Positions 1 through 5,425 of a DNA stretch of 5,547 bases are shown here, one piece after another (position 1 is the first letter of the stretch; every line of letters begins with the position of its first letter). The stretch is taken from the NCBI GenBank assembly GCA_964464685.1, contig CAYXGV010000056.1:1-5547 (forward strand). The letters run 5' to 3'. The position numbers and the translations under genes were made by a program. The notes under the pieces were generated by a model. It had not been told where the DNA came from. It did no database searches and was given only the letters and a program-made list of their open reading frames with translations. This DNA comes from JABIBU01 sp964464685 (GTDB taxonomy: Bacteria; Patescibacteriota; Patescibacteriia; Magasanikbacterales; UBA922).

Positions 1-184
<184 letters not shown>

Positions 185-212
185 ACCACTTTCATATTCC
201 AAAATCAAATTA

Positions 213-240
213 CTTCTTTAGCAACGCGGGACTAAAGAAG
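213..240 (+). other. Small hairpin after the upstream gene
   Basis: CTTCTTTAG (213-221) is perfectly complementary to CTAAAGAAG (232-240), giving a 9-bp stem with a 10-base GC-rich loop (CAACGCGGGA). No T-run follows, so it is not itself a terminator. It lies 28 bases after the upstream stop codon and 5 bases before the strong terminator. It may protect the 3' end of the transcript or be the remnant of a regulatory RNA; its function is unknown. Confidence 0.5.
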
Positions 241-245
241 AAAAT

Positions 246-314
246 AAAAACCACCCGCTCGTACCCAATTGTTTTGTATAAGACAATTGAGTAGGAGGTT
301 TGGGTGGTTTTTTT
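246..314 (+). terminator. Strong rho-independent terminator of the upstream gene
   Basis: AAAAACCACCC (246-256) pairs with GGGTGGTTTTT (302-312), followed by more T and TTTTTT after a single G (T-tract to 321). A second nested stem lies inside the long loop, CAATTGT (266-272) with ACAATTG (283-289), so the structure is branched or extended. The long T-tract on the + strand shows it ends the transcript of the gene stopping at 184. A similar arm is present at the right edge of the window on the other strand. Confidence 0.85.
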
Positions 315-325
315 GTTTTTTAAAT

Positions 326-354
326 TTGATTTATATCTCAAAAAGTATTAAAAT
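326..354 (+). promoter_or_regulatory. Candidate sigma-70 promoter of holA
   Basis: A -35 box TTGATT (326-331) is separated by 17 bases from a -10 box TAAAAT (349-354). These match the consensus at 4 of 6 and 5 of 6 positions. Transcription would begin near 361, at the foot of the inverted repeat 358-448, so nearly the whole holA leader would be a hairpin. It lies directly after the upstream terminator, where an independent promoter is needed. The score is moderate in AT-rich DNA, so this is a prediction. Confidence 0.5.
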
Positions 355-357
355 AGG

Positions 358-448
358 ACAGCAGGTAAGCAGATTAAGCAATAAGCAGAATAAATTTTTG
401 TTTTAAGGTGCTTATTTACTTACTCTGCCTAATCTGCTTATTAGCTGT
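358..448. repeat. 91-base imperfect palindrome in the holA leader
   Basis: The arms 358-376 and 430-448 pair at 16 of 19 positions plus two G-T wobbles: ACAGC with GCTGT, one mismatch, then TAAGCAGATTA (366-376) with TAATCTGCTTA (430-440). Pairing resumes with GCA (378-380) and TGC (426-428). A second hairpin, AATAAGCA (380-387) with TGCTTATT (409-416), lies inside. The left arm holds three direct copies of TAAGCA (366, 375, 382). No T-run follows, so it is not a terminator. The holA ATG begins only 3 bases after the right arm. It resembles a small non-autonomous palindromic element, or a leader structure that could control translation. No clear target-site duplication is visible. Confidence 0.8.
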
Positions 449-451
449 AAT

Positions 452-1417
452 ATGATTATATTCCTTCACGGCACTGATACTTTTCGAAGCCGTACACAAT
501 TAAGAAAAATGATAGAAAAATTCAAAATTGACCGCGATCCACAGGGATTAAATGTGGTAAGTTTGGATTGTACTTTGCTAGAAGATGGAGTGGTACTAGA
601 ACAAATGATGTCTATACCTTTTTTAGCAGAAAAAAGAATGGTGGTTTTGGAAAATTTATTATCAGCCACCGGTAAGGGGGATTTGCAGGAAAAAATTTTA
701 AAGAGAATTGAAGAAAAAAAAATACCCGAAGAAAATATTTGTGTTTTTTGGGAAGGTGATAGTAAGCCAAAAACAAAAGTTGGTAAAGATCTTTTGGCTC
801 GGTTACTTACAGAAAAATATGCTCAGGAATTTGATGAATTAAAAGGCGTAAAATTTGGAGCTTGGGTTGCAACTGAAGTGACTGATCGGGGTGGTAAGAT
901 TAATCAGCCAGCTATAAATTTTTTGGTTAATAATATTGGTGGTGACATGTGGAGAGCCAATTCGTTGATAGATCAATTAATTGCTTACAAAGAAGACGAA
1001 GAAATTGATCAAGAAGCAGTGGCTTTGTTTGTGGATGAAAAAATTGATGATAATATTTTTAATTTGGTTGACTCAATTGTTGGCAGGCAAACCAAACAGG
1101 TTTTTAAAATGATTCGGGAGCAATACCGAGTTGGCAAAGACCCCCATTATATTTTTGCTATGATCTTGCGTCAGTTTAGAATTTTGTTGGAAATGCGCGA
1201 CTTGTTTGAACGTGAAGAAAACATGCCGAGTGATTTGATGGCCAAGAAGCTTGGATTGCACCCCTTTGTGGTCAAGAAGTCTTTGCCATTTATAAAAAAA
1301 TACAATTTGGAAGATTTGAAAAAAATTTATAGCAAACTTCTTGATTTGGATGTAAAATTTAAAACAAGTGCCGGTGATCCGTCCTTGTTGCTGGATGTTT
1401 TTGTGGGGACATTGTGA
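452..1417 (+). CDS. holA: DNA polymerase III subunit delta (clamp loader)
   Basis: This 321-residue protein is the delta subunit of the clamp-loader complex, which opens the sliding clamp (DnaN) and loads it on primed DNA during replication. Family features are visible along the whole length. The N-terminus is MIIFLHGTDTF, the P-loop-like start of a domain that usually lacks catalytic function in delta. The clamp-contact region follows as SIPFLAEKRMVVLENLL (about 54-70). The middle domain has WVATEVTDRGGKINQPA (138-153) and NNIGGDMWRANSLIDQL (160-176). The C-terminal helical collar starts at IFNLVDSIVGRQ (202-213) and includes DPHYIFAMILRQFRILLEMR (230-249). The length is normal for bacterial delta (about 320-345). 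The ATG has no Shine-Dalgarno sequence; no better start exists. The TGA stop at the normal family end argues for the standard code. It has its own promoter and is convergent with the cyclase gene, sharing a terminator. Confidence 0.93.
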   Translation: MIIFLHGTDTFRSRTQLRKMIEKFKIDRDPQGLNVVSLDCTLLEDGVVLEQMMSIPFLAEKRMVVLENLLSATGKGDLQEKILKRIEEKKIPEENICVFWEGDSKPKTKVGKDLLARLLTEKYAQEFDELKGVKFGAWVATEVTDRGGKINQPAINFLVNNIGGDMWRANSLIDQLIAYKEDEEIDQEAVALFVDEKIDDNIFNLVDSIVGRQTKQVFKMIREQYRVGKDPHYIFAMILRQFRILLEMRDLFEREENMPSDLMAKKLGLHPFVVKKSLPFIKKYNLEDLKKIYSKLLDLDVKFKTSAGDPSLLLDVFVGTL

Positions 1418-1434
1418 TACGGAAATTGTAGAAT

Positions 1435-1469
1435 AAAAAAACACGGAGTAATAAACTCCGTGTTTTTTT
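1435..1469. terminator. Bidirectional terminator between holA and the cyclase gene
   Basis: ACACGGAGT (1441-1449) pairs perfectly with ACTCCGTGT (1455-1463) around a 5-base AATAA loop, and is flanked by A6 (1435-1440) on the left and T6 (1464-1469) on the right. The symmetry gives a U-tract in either direction, so it can end both the rightward holA transcript (17 bases after its stop) and the leftward cyclase transcript. The cyclase stop codon (1468-1470) overlaps the outer A/T tract. Confidence 0.92.
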
Positions 1470-2628
1470 ATTTCCCCACTTCTTCTTTTTGTTTTTTTCT
1501 TGAATCTAGTAATAGTCCAGCAATTTGTTTTATGGAAAGATCTGCCAACTCCTTTGCCGGTTTTCCATTGGTATCCTTATAGACAAAGCCTATATATTTT
1601 TTTAATTCAGCACCCCAAGCTCTTTCAATTTCCTCTATTATTCTTTGTAAATTTGATATGACTTCCCTTAAACATGATTCCAGAGTATCAATTTCTAATT
1701 CCGAAATATTGCCCGATTCCGTTTCAATATATTGTTTGTCTGTAAGTACATAGGCAGTATATTTTTCTCCATCTTGAACAGTTATGCGATTTCTTCCTAG
1801 CTGTTTGGAAAAACCCGCAGTTTTGTCCGCTCGAGCTCGTACCTCGGAAACATAAGGTATTTCTTTGGGGTTATTTTTATCAGGTATTACCGTGAAACCA
1901 GCACTAAAAGTTATTTTGGTTTTTTTACCCTTGTGTTCCCATGTAATTTTGGATATTTCAGCCGCAATACGTTCAATTAATTTTAAAATGTCGGAATCGC
2001 CATTTACCTTTGTCAGTAAAATGGTGAATTCGTCACCACCGATTCTAGAGGCAAAGTCGTATACACGAGTTGTTTCTTGTATGGCTAGACCAATCCTTTT
2101 TAATATTTTGTCGGCCTCAACATGACCAATGCTTTCATTTATGTCTTTAAATTTATCTAGATCAAAAGCAACCATAACCATATTTTCACCTGGTTGGCGC
2201 AAAGAGAGTGATTTTTCATACATTTTTTCAAAAGCATCCTTGCGTAACAAACCTGATATTTTGTCGGTGTCGGCTTCTTGAGAGTCACGATATTTTTCTT
2301 CGGCCACTACTCGTAAAAATTCGTTTATTTGTTCAGCTTGGTTAGTTAATACAGTCATTATTCGTTCCTTCTCTTTTGGGTCTTGGATTGTTTCTAGCAT
2401 GTTCTTCCATTCGTGTTCTCGGCGTTTTAAAAAACGTTCGTTTAGTTCACGGTGTACTCGGTTTATTTCCCTTTGTTGCTCGTCCAATATTGTAGGTTCC
2501 TCGTCAAAACTATCTGGCATTTCCACAATGGTGTCTTCTAAATCCTCGCCATCTGGTTTTTCGGGAATTTTTTTGGTAACATCATCTGGGGGGCGATAAC
2601 CTCGTCTAGGGTCAGTTTTATCATTCAT
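1468..2628 (-). CDS. Soluble diguanylate cyclase (GGDEF domain)
   Basis: This 386-residue protein is predicted to join two GTP into cyclic di-GMP in the cytoplasm; no transmembrane segment is seen. Residues 1-50 are acidic, proline-rich and probably disordered. About 50-118 is charged helix, possibly a coiled coil for dimerising. The GGDEF domain is at about 145-285. It aligns without gaps to Caulobacter PleD at an offset of 171: metal ligand D156 in FDLDKFKDIN, guanine contacts N164 and D173, and signature GGDEF 197-201 (bases 2040-2026). The product-inhibition I-site R188-V-Y-D191 lies exactly five residues before GGDEF. The end of the domain (ADKTAGFSKQLGRNR) departs from the usual ADxALYxAK. 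A C-terminal region of about 100 residues (290-386) has no family I recognise and is mostly helical. No sensor domain is recognised. The gene lies between convergent holA and rpsT, has no Shine-Dalgarno sequence and a plausible own promoter overlapping the rpsT end. Confidence 0.9.
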   Translation of the reverse strand: MNDKTDPRRGYRPPDDVTKKIPEKPDGEDLEDTIVEMPDSFDEEPTILDEQQREINRVHRELNERFLKRREHEWKNMLETIQDPKEKERIMTVLTNQAEQINEFLRVVAEEKYRDSQEADTDKISGLLRKDAFEKMYEKSLSLRQPGENMVMVAFDLDKFKDINESIGHVEADKILKRIGLAIQETTRVYDFASRIGGDEFTILLTKVNGDSDILKLIERIAAEISKITWEHKGKKTKITFSAGFTVIPDKNNPKEIPYVSEVRARADKTAGFSKQLGRNRITVQDGEKYTAYVLTDKQYIETESGNISELEIDTLESCLREVISNLQRIIEEIERAWGAELKKYIGFVYKDTNGKPAKELADLSIKQIAGLLLDSRKKQKEEVGK

Positions 2629-2649
2629 ATTTAAAATATTTAAATAATT

Positions 2650-2675
2650 AAAAACTCAGCTTTTCAGCTGAGTTT
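2650..2675 (-). terminator. Terminator of rpsT with GAAA tetraloop
   Basis: Read on the - strand, AAACTCAGCT (2675-2666) and AGCTGAGTTT (2661-2652) form a 10-bp stem closed by a GAAA loop (2665-2662), a stable GNRA tetraloop. A T5 run (2654-2650) and further AT-rich sequence follow. It begins 15 bases after the rpsT stop codon and separates rpsT from the cyclase gene. Confidence 0.85.
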
Positions 2676-2704
2676 ATTGTATCTCTTTATTTATTTTTTG
2701 GCAA
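2676..2704 (-). promoter_or_regulatory. Candidate promoter of the cyclase gene, overlapping the rpsT 3' end
   Basis: On the - strand, TTGCCA (2704-2699) is followed after exactly 17 bases by TACAAT (2681-2676). Each box has one mismatch to the sigma-70 consensus. The -35 box lies in the last codons of rpsT and the spacer covers its stop. The expected start near 2669 is inside the rpsT terminator stem, so the cyclase transcript would keep only about four base pairs of it. This lets the cyclase be expressed despite the intervening terminator. It is predicted from sequence only. Confidence 0.6.
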
Positions 2705-2957
2705 CTGCTTTGCTAGCTTTGGCCAAACGAGAAAATTTTCTGGAAGCTGTATTTTTTTTGATAACACCTTTTTTGGCAGCCTTGTCCAATTTCTTTTGGG
2801 CTAGACGTAGTTTTTCATTTAGGTCTTTTCCCCCAGCATCAATAGCTTTGCGAGCCAGTTTGACTGCTTTTTTATAAGTGTTTTTTACCACCAAGTTAGT
2901 TTCAGCTCGTTTTTCCGATTGTCTAAGAGCTTTTTTGGCATTTTTAAGATTTGGCAT
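2691..2957 (-). CDS. rpsT: 30S ribosomal protein S20
   Basis: This 88-residue, strongly basic protein binds 16S rRNA and helps assemble the small ribosomal subunit. The start MPNLKNAKKALRQSEK and the later KNTYKKAVKLARKAI (residues 25-39) and NTASRKFSRLAKA (69-81) match the S20 family, and the length equals that of the E. coli protein (87). The open frame extends upstream to 3041, but the 28 extra residues are hydrophobic and unlike S20, and M-P-N is the family N-terminus, so ATG at 2957 is chosen. There is no Shine-Dalgarno sequence (TTATTT precedes ATG). A consensus promoter lies about 120 bases upstream and leaves a leader of about 113 nt, and a hairpin terminator follows. The gene is probably monocistronic. 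The holA-rpsT convergent neighbourhood is also known in Firmicutes. Confidence 0.95.
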   Translation of the reverse strand: MPNLKNAKKALRQSEKRAETNLVVKNTYKKAVKLARKAIDAGGKDLNEKLRLAQKKLDKAAKKGVIKKNTASRKFSRLAKASKAVAKK

Positions 2958-3070
2958 AAATAATTTGAGAATTATCAGAGCATACTGATGCCCTGTGGGT
3001 ATGAGTTTGGAATTATGAATTTTGAGAGCGAATACACACATTAGTCTCGTAAACCAATGTAAATATTAGT
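2958..3070 (-). promoter_or_regulatory. rpsT 5' leader with competing hairpins
   Basis: The predicted transcript starts near 3070 and the coding region at 2957, giving a leader of about 113 nt. Read on the - strand, CATAC (3003-2999) can pair with GTATG (2985-2981), with an inner CCC-ACA-GGG stem at 2999-2991. ATCAG (2989-2985) can instead pair with CTGAT (2978-2974). These two foldings share bases and cannot coexist. Leaders of ribosomal protein genes are often targets of autogenous control, and E. coli S20 is known to regulate its own synthesis. That this leader works so is an inference, and I recognise no named leader family. Confidence 0.4.
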
Positions 3071-3076
3071 AACAGC

Positions 3077-3105
3077 ATTATATAGTATTTGGGTTTATTT
3101 GTCAA
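3077..3105 (-). promoter_or_regulatory. Perfect-consensus sigma-70 promoter of rpsT
   Basis: On the - strand, TTGACA (3105-3100) and TATAAT (3082-3077) are both exact consensus boxes with the optimal 17-base spacer. This is the strongest promoter in the window, as expected for a ribosomal protein gene. The start should be near 3070. It points at rpsT and lies just downstream of the palindrome 3116-3180. Confidence 0.9.
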
Positions 3106-3115
3106 GGGCATATTC

Positions 3116-3180
3116 ACGACCCACGACCCACACAACACGGCACATCCTGTCTGGGTAGTGTTACGTGGATCGTGTGTCGT
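3116..3180. repeat. Imperfect palindrome upstream of the rpsT promoter
   Basis: The arm 3116-3138 and the reverse complement of 3158-3180 agree at 19 of 23 positions. Each begins ACGAC-C/A-CACGA and ends AACAC, and the unpaired centre is 19 bases. The left arm carries a repeated ACGACCC. Three of the four mismatches become G-U pairs in - strand RNA, so the hairpin is more stable in the leftward transcript. No T-run follows in that direction, so it is not a classical terminator. It is richer in GC than its surroundings and looks like an interspersed repeat that has settled between rmuC and rpsT. Confidence 0.75.
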
Positions 3181-3206
3181 AAAAAAGTATTTAGTATTAA
3201 TACTTT
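3181..3206 (-). terminator. Weak terminator candidate for the ATPase-STAS-rmuC operon
   Basis: On the - strand, AAAGTATT (3206-3199) pairs with AATACTTT (3191-3184) around a 7-base loop, and the T-run continues to 3181 (six T in all). It begins 22 bases after the rmuC stop codon. The stem is nearly all A-T, so termination may be inefficient or depend on the GC-richer palindrome that follows at once. Confidence 0.45.
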
Positions 3207-3228
3207 GGTTTTGGGAATGGTCTTATTA

Positions 3229-4344
3229 TTATTCTACATTTGGCTTATCCAGCTGAAGTGGTTCAATCACTTTCTCTCCTTCGGTAATTCTTACCACGTC
3301 TTTATCAATTTTCCCCAATTCTTTGTAAGCAGTATTATAGTGGTTTACTGTGGTTGCCATGCTACCGCCAAGTCTTTTCATGTAATCTTCATAGGCTAAT
3401 AAGTGTTTACCAAGCATTTCTACATTTTTTTTAATTGACTTGGCACCCTCTTCTATTTTCAAAGCGCGCAGGCCATACAAAACAGTTTGCAAGTAGGCGG
3501 CAAAGGTTGTTGGCGATACAATTATTACCTTTTTTTCATTAAAAGCATAATCAATCAAACTTCTAGTATTTATTTTTACTGCCCCAACTTCGTTGACTAA
3601 CAAATCATAATAAATTGCCTCACTTGGAATAAACATAAAAGCAAATTCCAAAGTACCATCTTTTGGTTTAATATATTTTGAAGTTTCTTCAATGCGTTTT
3701 TTCAAATCATTTTTAAATTCTTTTTCAAATTTCTCTCGCTGTTCTTCGTTGGTTGCATCAAGCACTCGCTGATAATTATCAAGTGAAAATTTGGCATCCA
3801 CTGGAATATTACCATCCTTGGTAATAACCAAAGCATCCACAGTGTCGCCATCGGGAAATTCGTGTTGCAATTCAAAACTTCCCGGAGGTAGTATATTTTC
3901 CAATACCATTTTAAGTCCGGCCTCTCCCAAGTTGCCACGTTGTTTTTGTGATTTCAAAACTTTTTCTAAATTAGATAATTGCTCAGAAAAGCCAATGACT
4001 TGTTGATTTGTTTTATCAAGTGAAGTTAATTTTTCAGTAATATCAGCAATCATTTTGTTGCTCTGGCCGGTAATACCTTGAATAAGTTTGGTGCTTTGGC
4101 CAAATTGTTCTTGCATCGCTTTGCTAATATTTTGCTGTGAATCCCCCATGGCGCGGTGGGTGTCAGACATTTTTTGATCCATGGTTTTATTTAATTCTTG
4201 CATCTGCTGTTGCAAAAGCATAAACATGCTGTTGTCGGTTTCTTTGGGTTGGTTTTGTTTTTGGATTTTTTTGTAAAGTAAAAAAAGCCCCACCAGAGCG
4301 GCCACAAGCAAAAAGGTGACTAAAATAAGTAAAAAAGTTGTCAT
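3229..4344 (-). CDS. rmuC: RmuC family protein, membrane-anchored putative nuclease
   Basis: This 371-residue protein belongs to the RmuC family, linked in E. coli to limiting recombination at inverted repeats and predicted to be a nuclease of the PD-(D/E)XK type. Residues 3-24 (FLLILVTFLLVAALVGLFLLYK) form one N-terminal transmembrane helix. Residues 30-130 are glutamine- and lysine-rich and probably a coiled coil. The RmuC domain starts at KSQKQRGNLGE (131-141). It contains VDALVI (169-174), PVDAKFSLDNYQ (181-192), FMFIPSEAIYYDLL (236-249) and VIIVSPTTFAAYLQTV (273-288). Likely metal-site residues are D170, D183 and K185, with E141 as a further candidate. It is shorter than the E. coli protein (475 residues) but the core is complete. 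The start is 4 bases after the STAS-like gene, so it is the third gene of an operon. The coupling to a signalling pair is unusual. The active-site assignment rests on family knowledge. Confidence 0.9.
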   Translation of the reverse strand: MTTFLLILVTFLLVAALVGLFLLYKKIQKQNQPKETDNSMFMLLQQQMQELNKTMDQKMSDTHRAMGDSQQNISKAMQEQFGQSTKLIQGITGQSNKMIADITEKLTSLDKTNQQVIGFSEQLSNLEKVLKSQKQRGNLGEAGLKMVLENILPPGSFELQHEFPDGDTVDALVITKDGNIPVDAKFSLDNYQRVLDATNEEQREKFEKEFKNDLKKRIEETSKYIKPKDGTLEFAFMFIPSEAIYYDLLVNEVGAVKINTRSLIDYAFNEKKVIIVSPTTFAAYLQTVLYGLRALKIEEGAKSIKKNVEMLGKHLLAYEDYMKRLGGSMATTVNHYNTAYKELGKIDKDVVRITEGEKVIEPLQLDKPNVE

Positions 4345-4348
4345 AAAA

Positions 4349-4618
4349 TTAGTTTAAGTTAACAAATTCTAAAGAAGCATTGACACTGGCATTGTCTGAT
4401 GGCAGTAAAACCACCTGACCAGGAAACTCCTTATTTAAAGAATAAATAAATTCATCAGCCCAAGAAGGGGTGAGCACTTTGACTCCAGAAAAGTCAATCT
4501 CGATCTTTTCTTCTGGTTTTACATTGTCAAAAATATAAGCACGAGCGGCCAACCAAGCTTCTCTGGCCGCCGGTCTGGAAGACAAAAAATCTCCAAATCT
4601 TTTTAATTCAAATTTCAT
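4349..4618 (-). CDS. STAS-like domain protein (DUF4325 type)
   Basis: This 89-residue protein is a single domain. The segment IEIDFSGVKVLTPSWADEFI (39-58) resembles DUF4325, a STAS-like family whose typical core is a hydrophobic strand, D-F-S-G-V, then a S/P-S-x-x-D-E turn. Set against SpoIIAA, the anti-sigma factor antagonist, D42-F-S-G-V lines up with its D-L-S-G-V and S52 falls on the serine that SpoIIAB phosphorylates. The next residue is W53 rather than the usual glycine. The N-terminal 38 residues are charged and helical. The gene lies 3 bases after the ATPase gene and 4 before rmuC, so it is almost certainly co-translated with both. The likely role is partner and possible phosphorylation target of the upstream ATPase; that is inferred from context. 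The cellular output is not known. Confidence 0.7.
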   Translation of the reverse strand: MKFELKRFGDFLSSRPAAREAWLAARAYIFDNVKPEEKIEIDFSGVKVLTPSWADEFIYSLNKEFPGQVVLLPSDNASVNASLEFVNLN

Positions 4619-4621
4619 AAT

Positions 4622-5383
4622 TTAAAACTTAATTATTGTTAAAGTACCACGTACATAATCTTGTGTTGATGTGCAGGTTTCATTTTTAGCCGATAAAGAA
4701 TAAAGTGCATCGCCGGAATAAAATTTTAAATGTAAGCCCAAGTCAATTATTTTACCTCTCACAAATTTCAAGCCATTGCCACGCTGTTCTGGTGAACGCC
4801 CGGAGATTATTTCCTTAAACGCCACCTCTAATGCCTCCTCATCATTTTTTATATCAGGCCGTATATTAATTAATGTTGCTTTTACTCCCCGCCCCCTATC
4901 AGCAATTATAACAATTCCCTCTGTGCAGTCAATAACAAAATAAACACCTGTAATATCCGGCCAATTAGCAACATTGTGATCAAAAGAATTATTCCCTAGT
5001 TCGCCAATAATAGCTGTTAGTAAGTAGGAAAATGATTCATTCTTTCCCTTATCCTGTAGTAGTTGAATAACTCGTCTGTTCCTAGCTTCAAAGACATCAC
5101 GCGTGGCACAATAAACATCTTCAAGGGAAGAGGTGTCTGGCTTTATGTTTTGTACCCAATTGAGTGCTTTGATAATAATCTGTTGTTTTTTGTCTCCAAC
5201 AACGTGATAGAAAACCACGGGTGGCTTACCAGTTTTTTGAATTAGCCCCCTAGACAACATTTTTTTTAATTGTCGAAAAATTGCAGGTGCACCCAAACCA
5301 ACAAAATTAATGATTTCTTTAGGTGATACCTCACCTTTTTGCTGTATAAAGTCAAATATTTTGTTTCTAGTGTTGGTTTTCAT
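4622..5383 (-). CDS. Winged-helix DNA-binding protein with GHKL ATPase domain
   Basis: This 253-residue protein has two parts. Residues 1-60 look like a winged helix-turn-helix: RNKIFDFIQQKGEVSPKEII, then a recognition-helix candidate (GAPAIFRQLKKMLSRGLI, 31-48) and a wing (KPPVVFYHV, 53-61). Residues 118-253 form a Bergerat-fold ATPase as in anti-sigma kinases and histidine kinases. Its N-box is GELGNNSFDHN (E128, N132, H136), its G1 box IADRGRGV (D162, G164, G166), its G2 box RGNGLKFVRG (G202-N-G204), and it ends with GTLTIIKF. All nucleotide-binding motifs are intact. There is no membrane segment or phospho-acceptor histidine domain, so it is cytoplasmic and not a classical histidine kinase. 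It is the first gene of a three-gene operon, with an initiator ATG about 14 nt after the predicted transcription start and no Shine-Dalgarno sequence. It probably binds DNA, perhaps its own promoter, under control of ATP and the STAS-like partner. Confidence 0.8.
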   Translation of the reverse strand: MKTNTRNKIFDFIQQKGEVSPKEIINFVGLGAPAIFRQLKKMLSRGLIQKTGKPPVVFYHVVGDKKQQIIIKALNWVQNIKPDTSSLEDVYCATRDVFEARNRRVIQLLQDKGKNESFSYLLTAIIGELGNNSFDHNVANWPDITGVYFVIDCTEGIVIIADRGRGVKATLINIRPDIKNDEEALEVAFKEIISGRSPEQRGNGLKFVRGKIIDLGLHLKFYSGDALYSLSAKNETCTSTQDYVRGTLTIIKF

Positions 5384-5397
5384 AATAATAACATTAT

Positions 5398-5425
5398 ACT
5401 ATATACTATACACTATATACTATAT
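5398..5425. repeat. Four tandem 7-bp repeats in the operon promoter
   Basis: ACTATAT, ACTATAC, ACTATAT and ACTATAT follow each other without gaps at 5398, 5405, 5412 and 5419. On the - strand each unit offers a TATAGT box, and the copy at 5405-5410 is the predicted -10. The array fills the promoter from the -35 to the start site. It could be a slippage-prone simple repeat or an operator for the winged-helix protein. Confidence 0.85.

Noticed and set aside
221..230. GCAACGCGGG resembles part of the T-box motif of tRNA-responsive leaders
   Set aside because: The preceding AGGGTGG is missing, no stem I or specifier structure was found, and the downstream gene is holA rather than an aminoacyl-tRNA synthetase or amino-acid gene.
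1415..1417. TGA read as glycine (recoded genetic code of some CPR lineages)
   Set aside because: holA reaches its normal family length at this TGA and a terminator follows 17 bases later; the other complete genes end in TAA.
1073..1444. Long open frame antisense to holA (123 codons)
   Set aside because: It lies entirely in the shadow of holA, shows no family resemblance and has no promoter or terminator of its own.
2958..3041. Upstream extension of rpsT by 28 residues
   Set aside because: The extra residues are unlike S20, whose family begins M-P-N; the extension also covers the structured leader.
5398..5425. Short regular repeat considered as CRISPR
   Set aside because: Units of 7 bp are contiguous, with no spacers and no cas genes.
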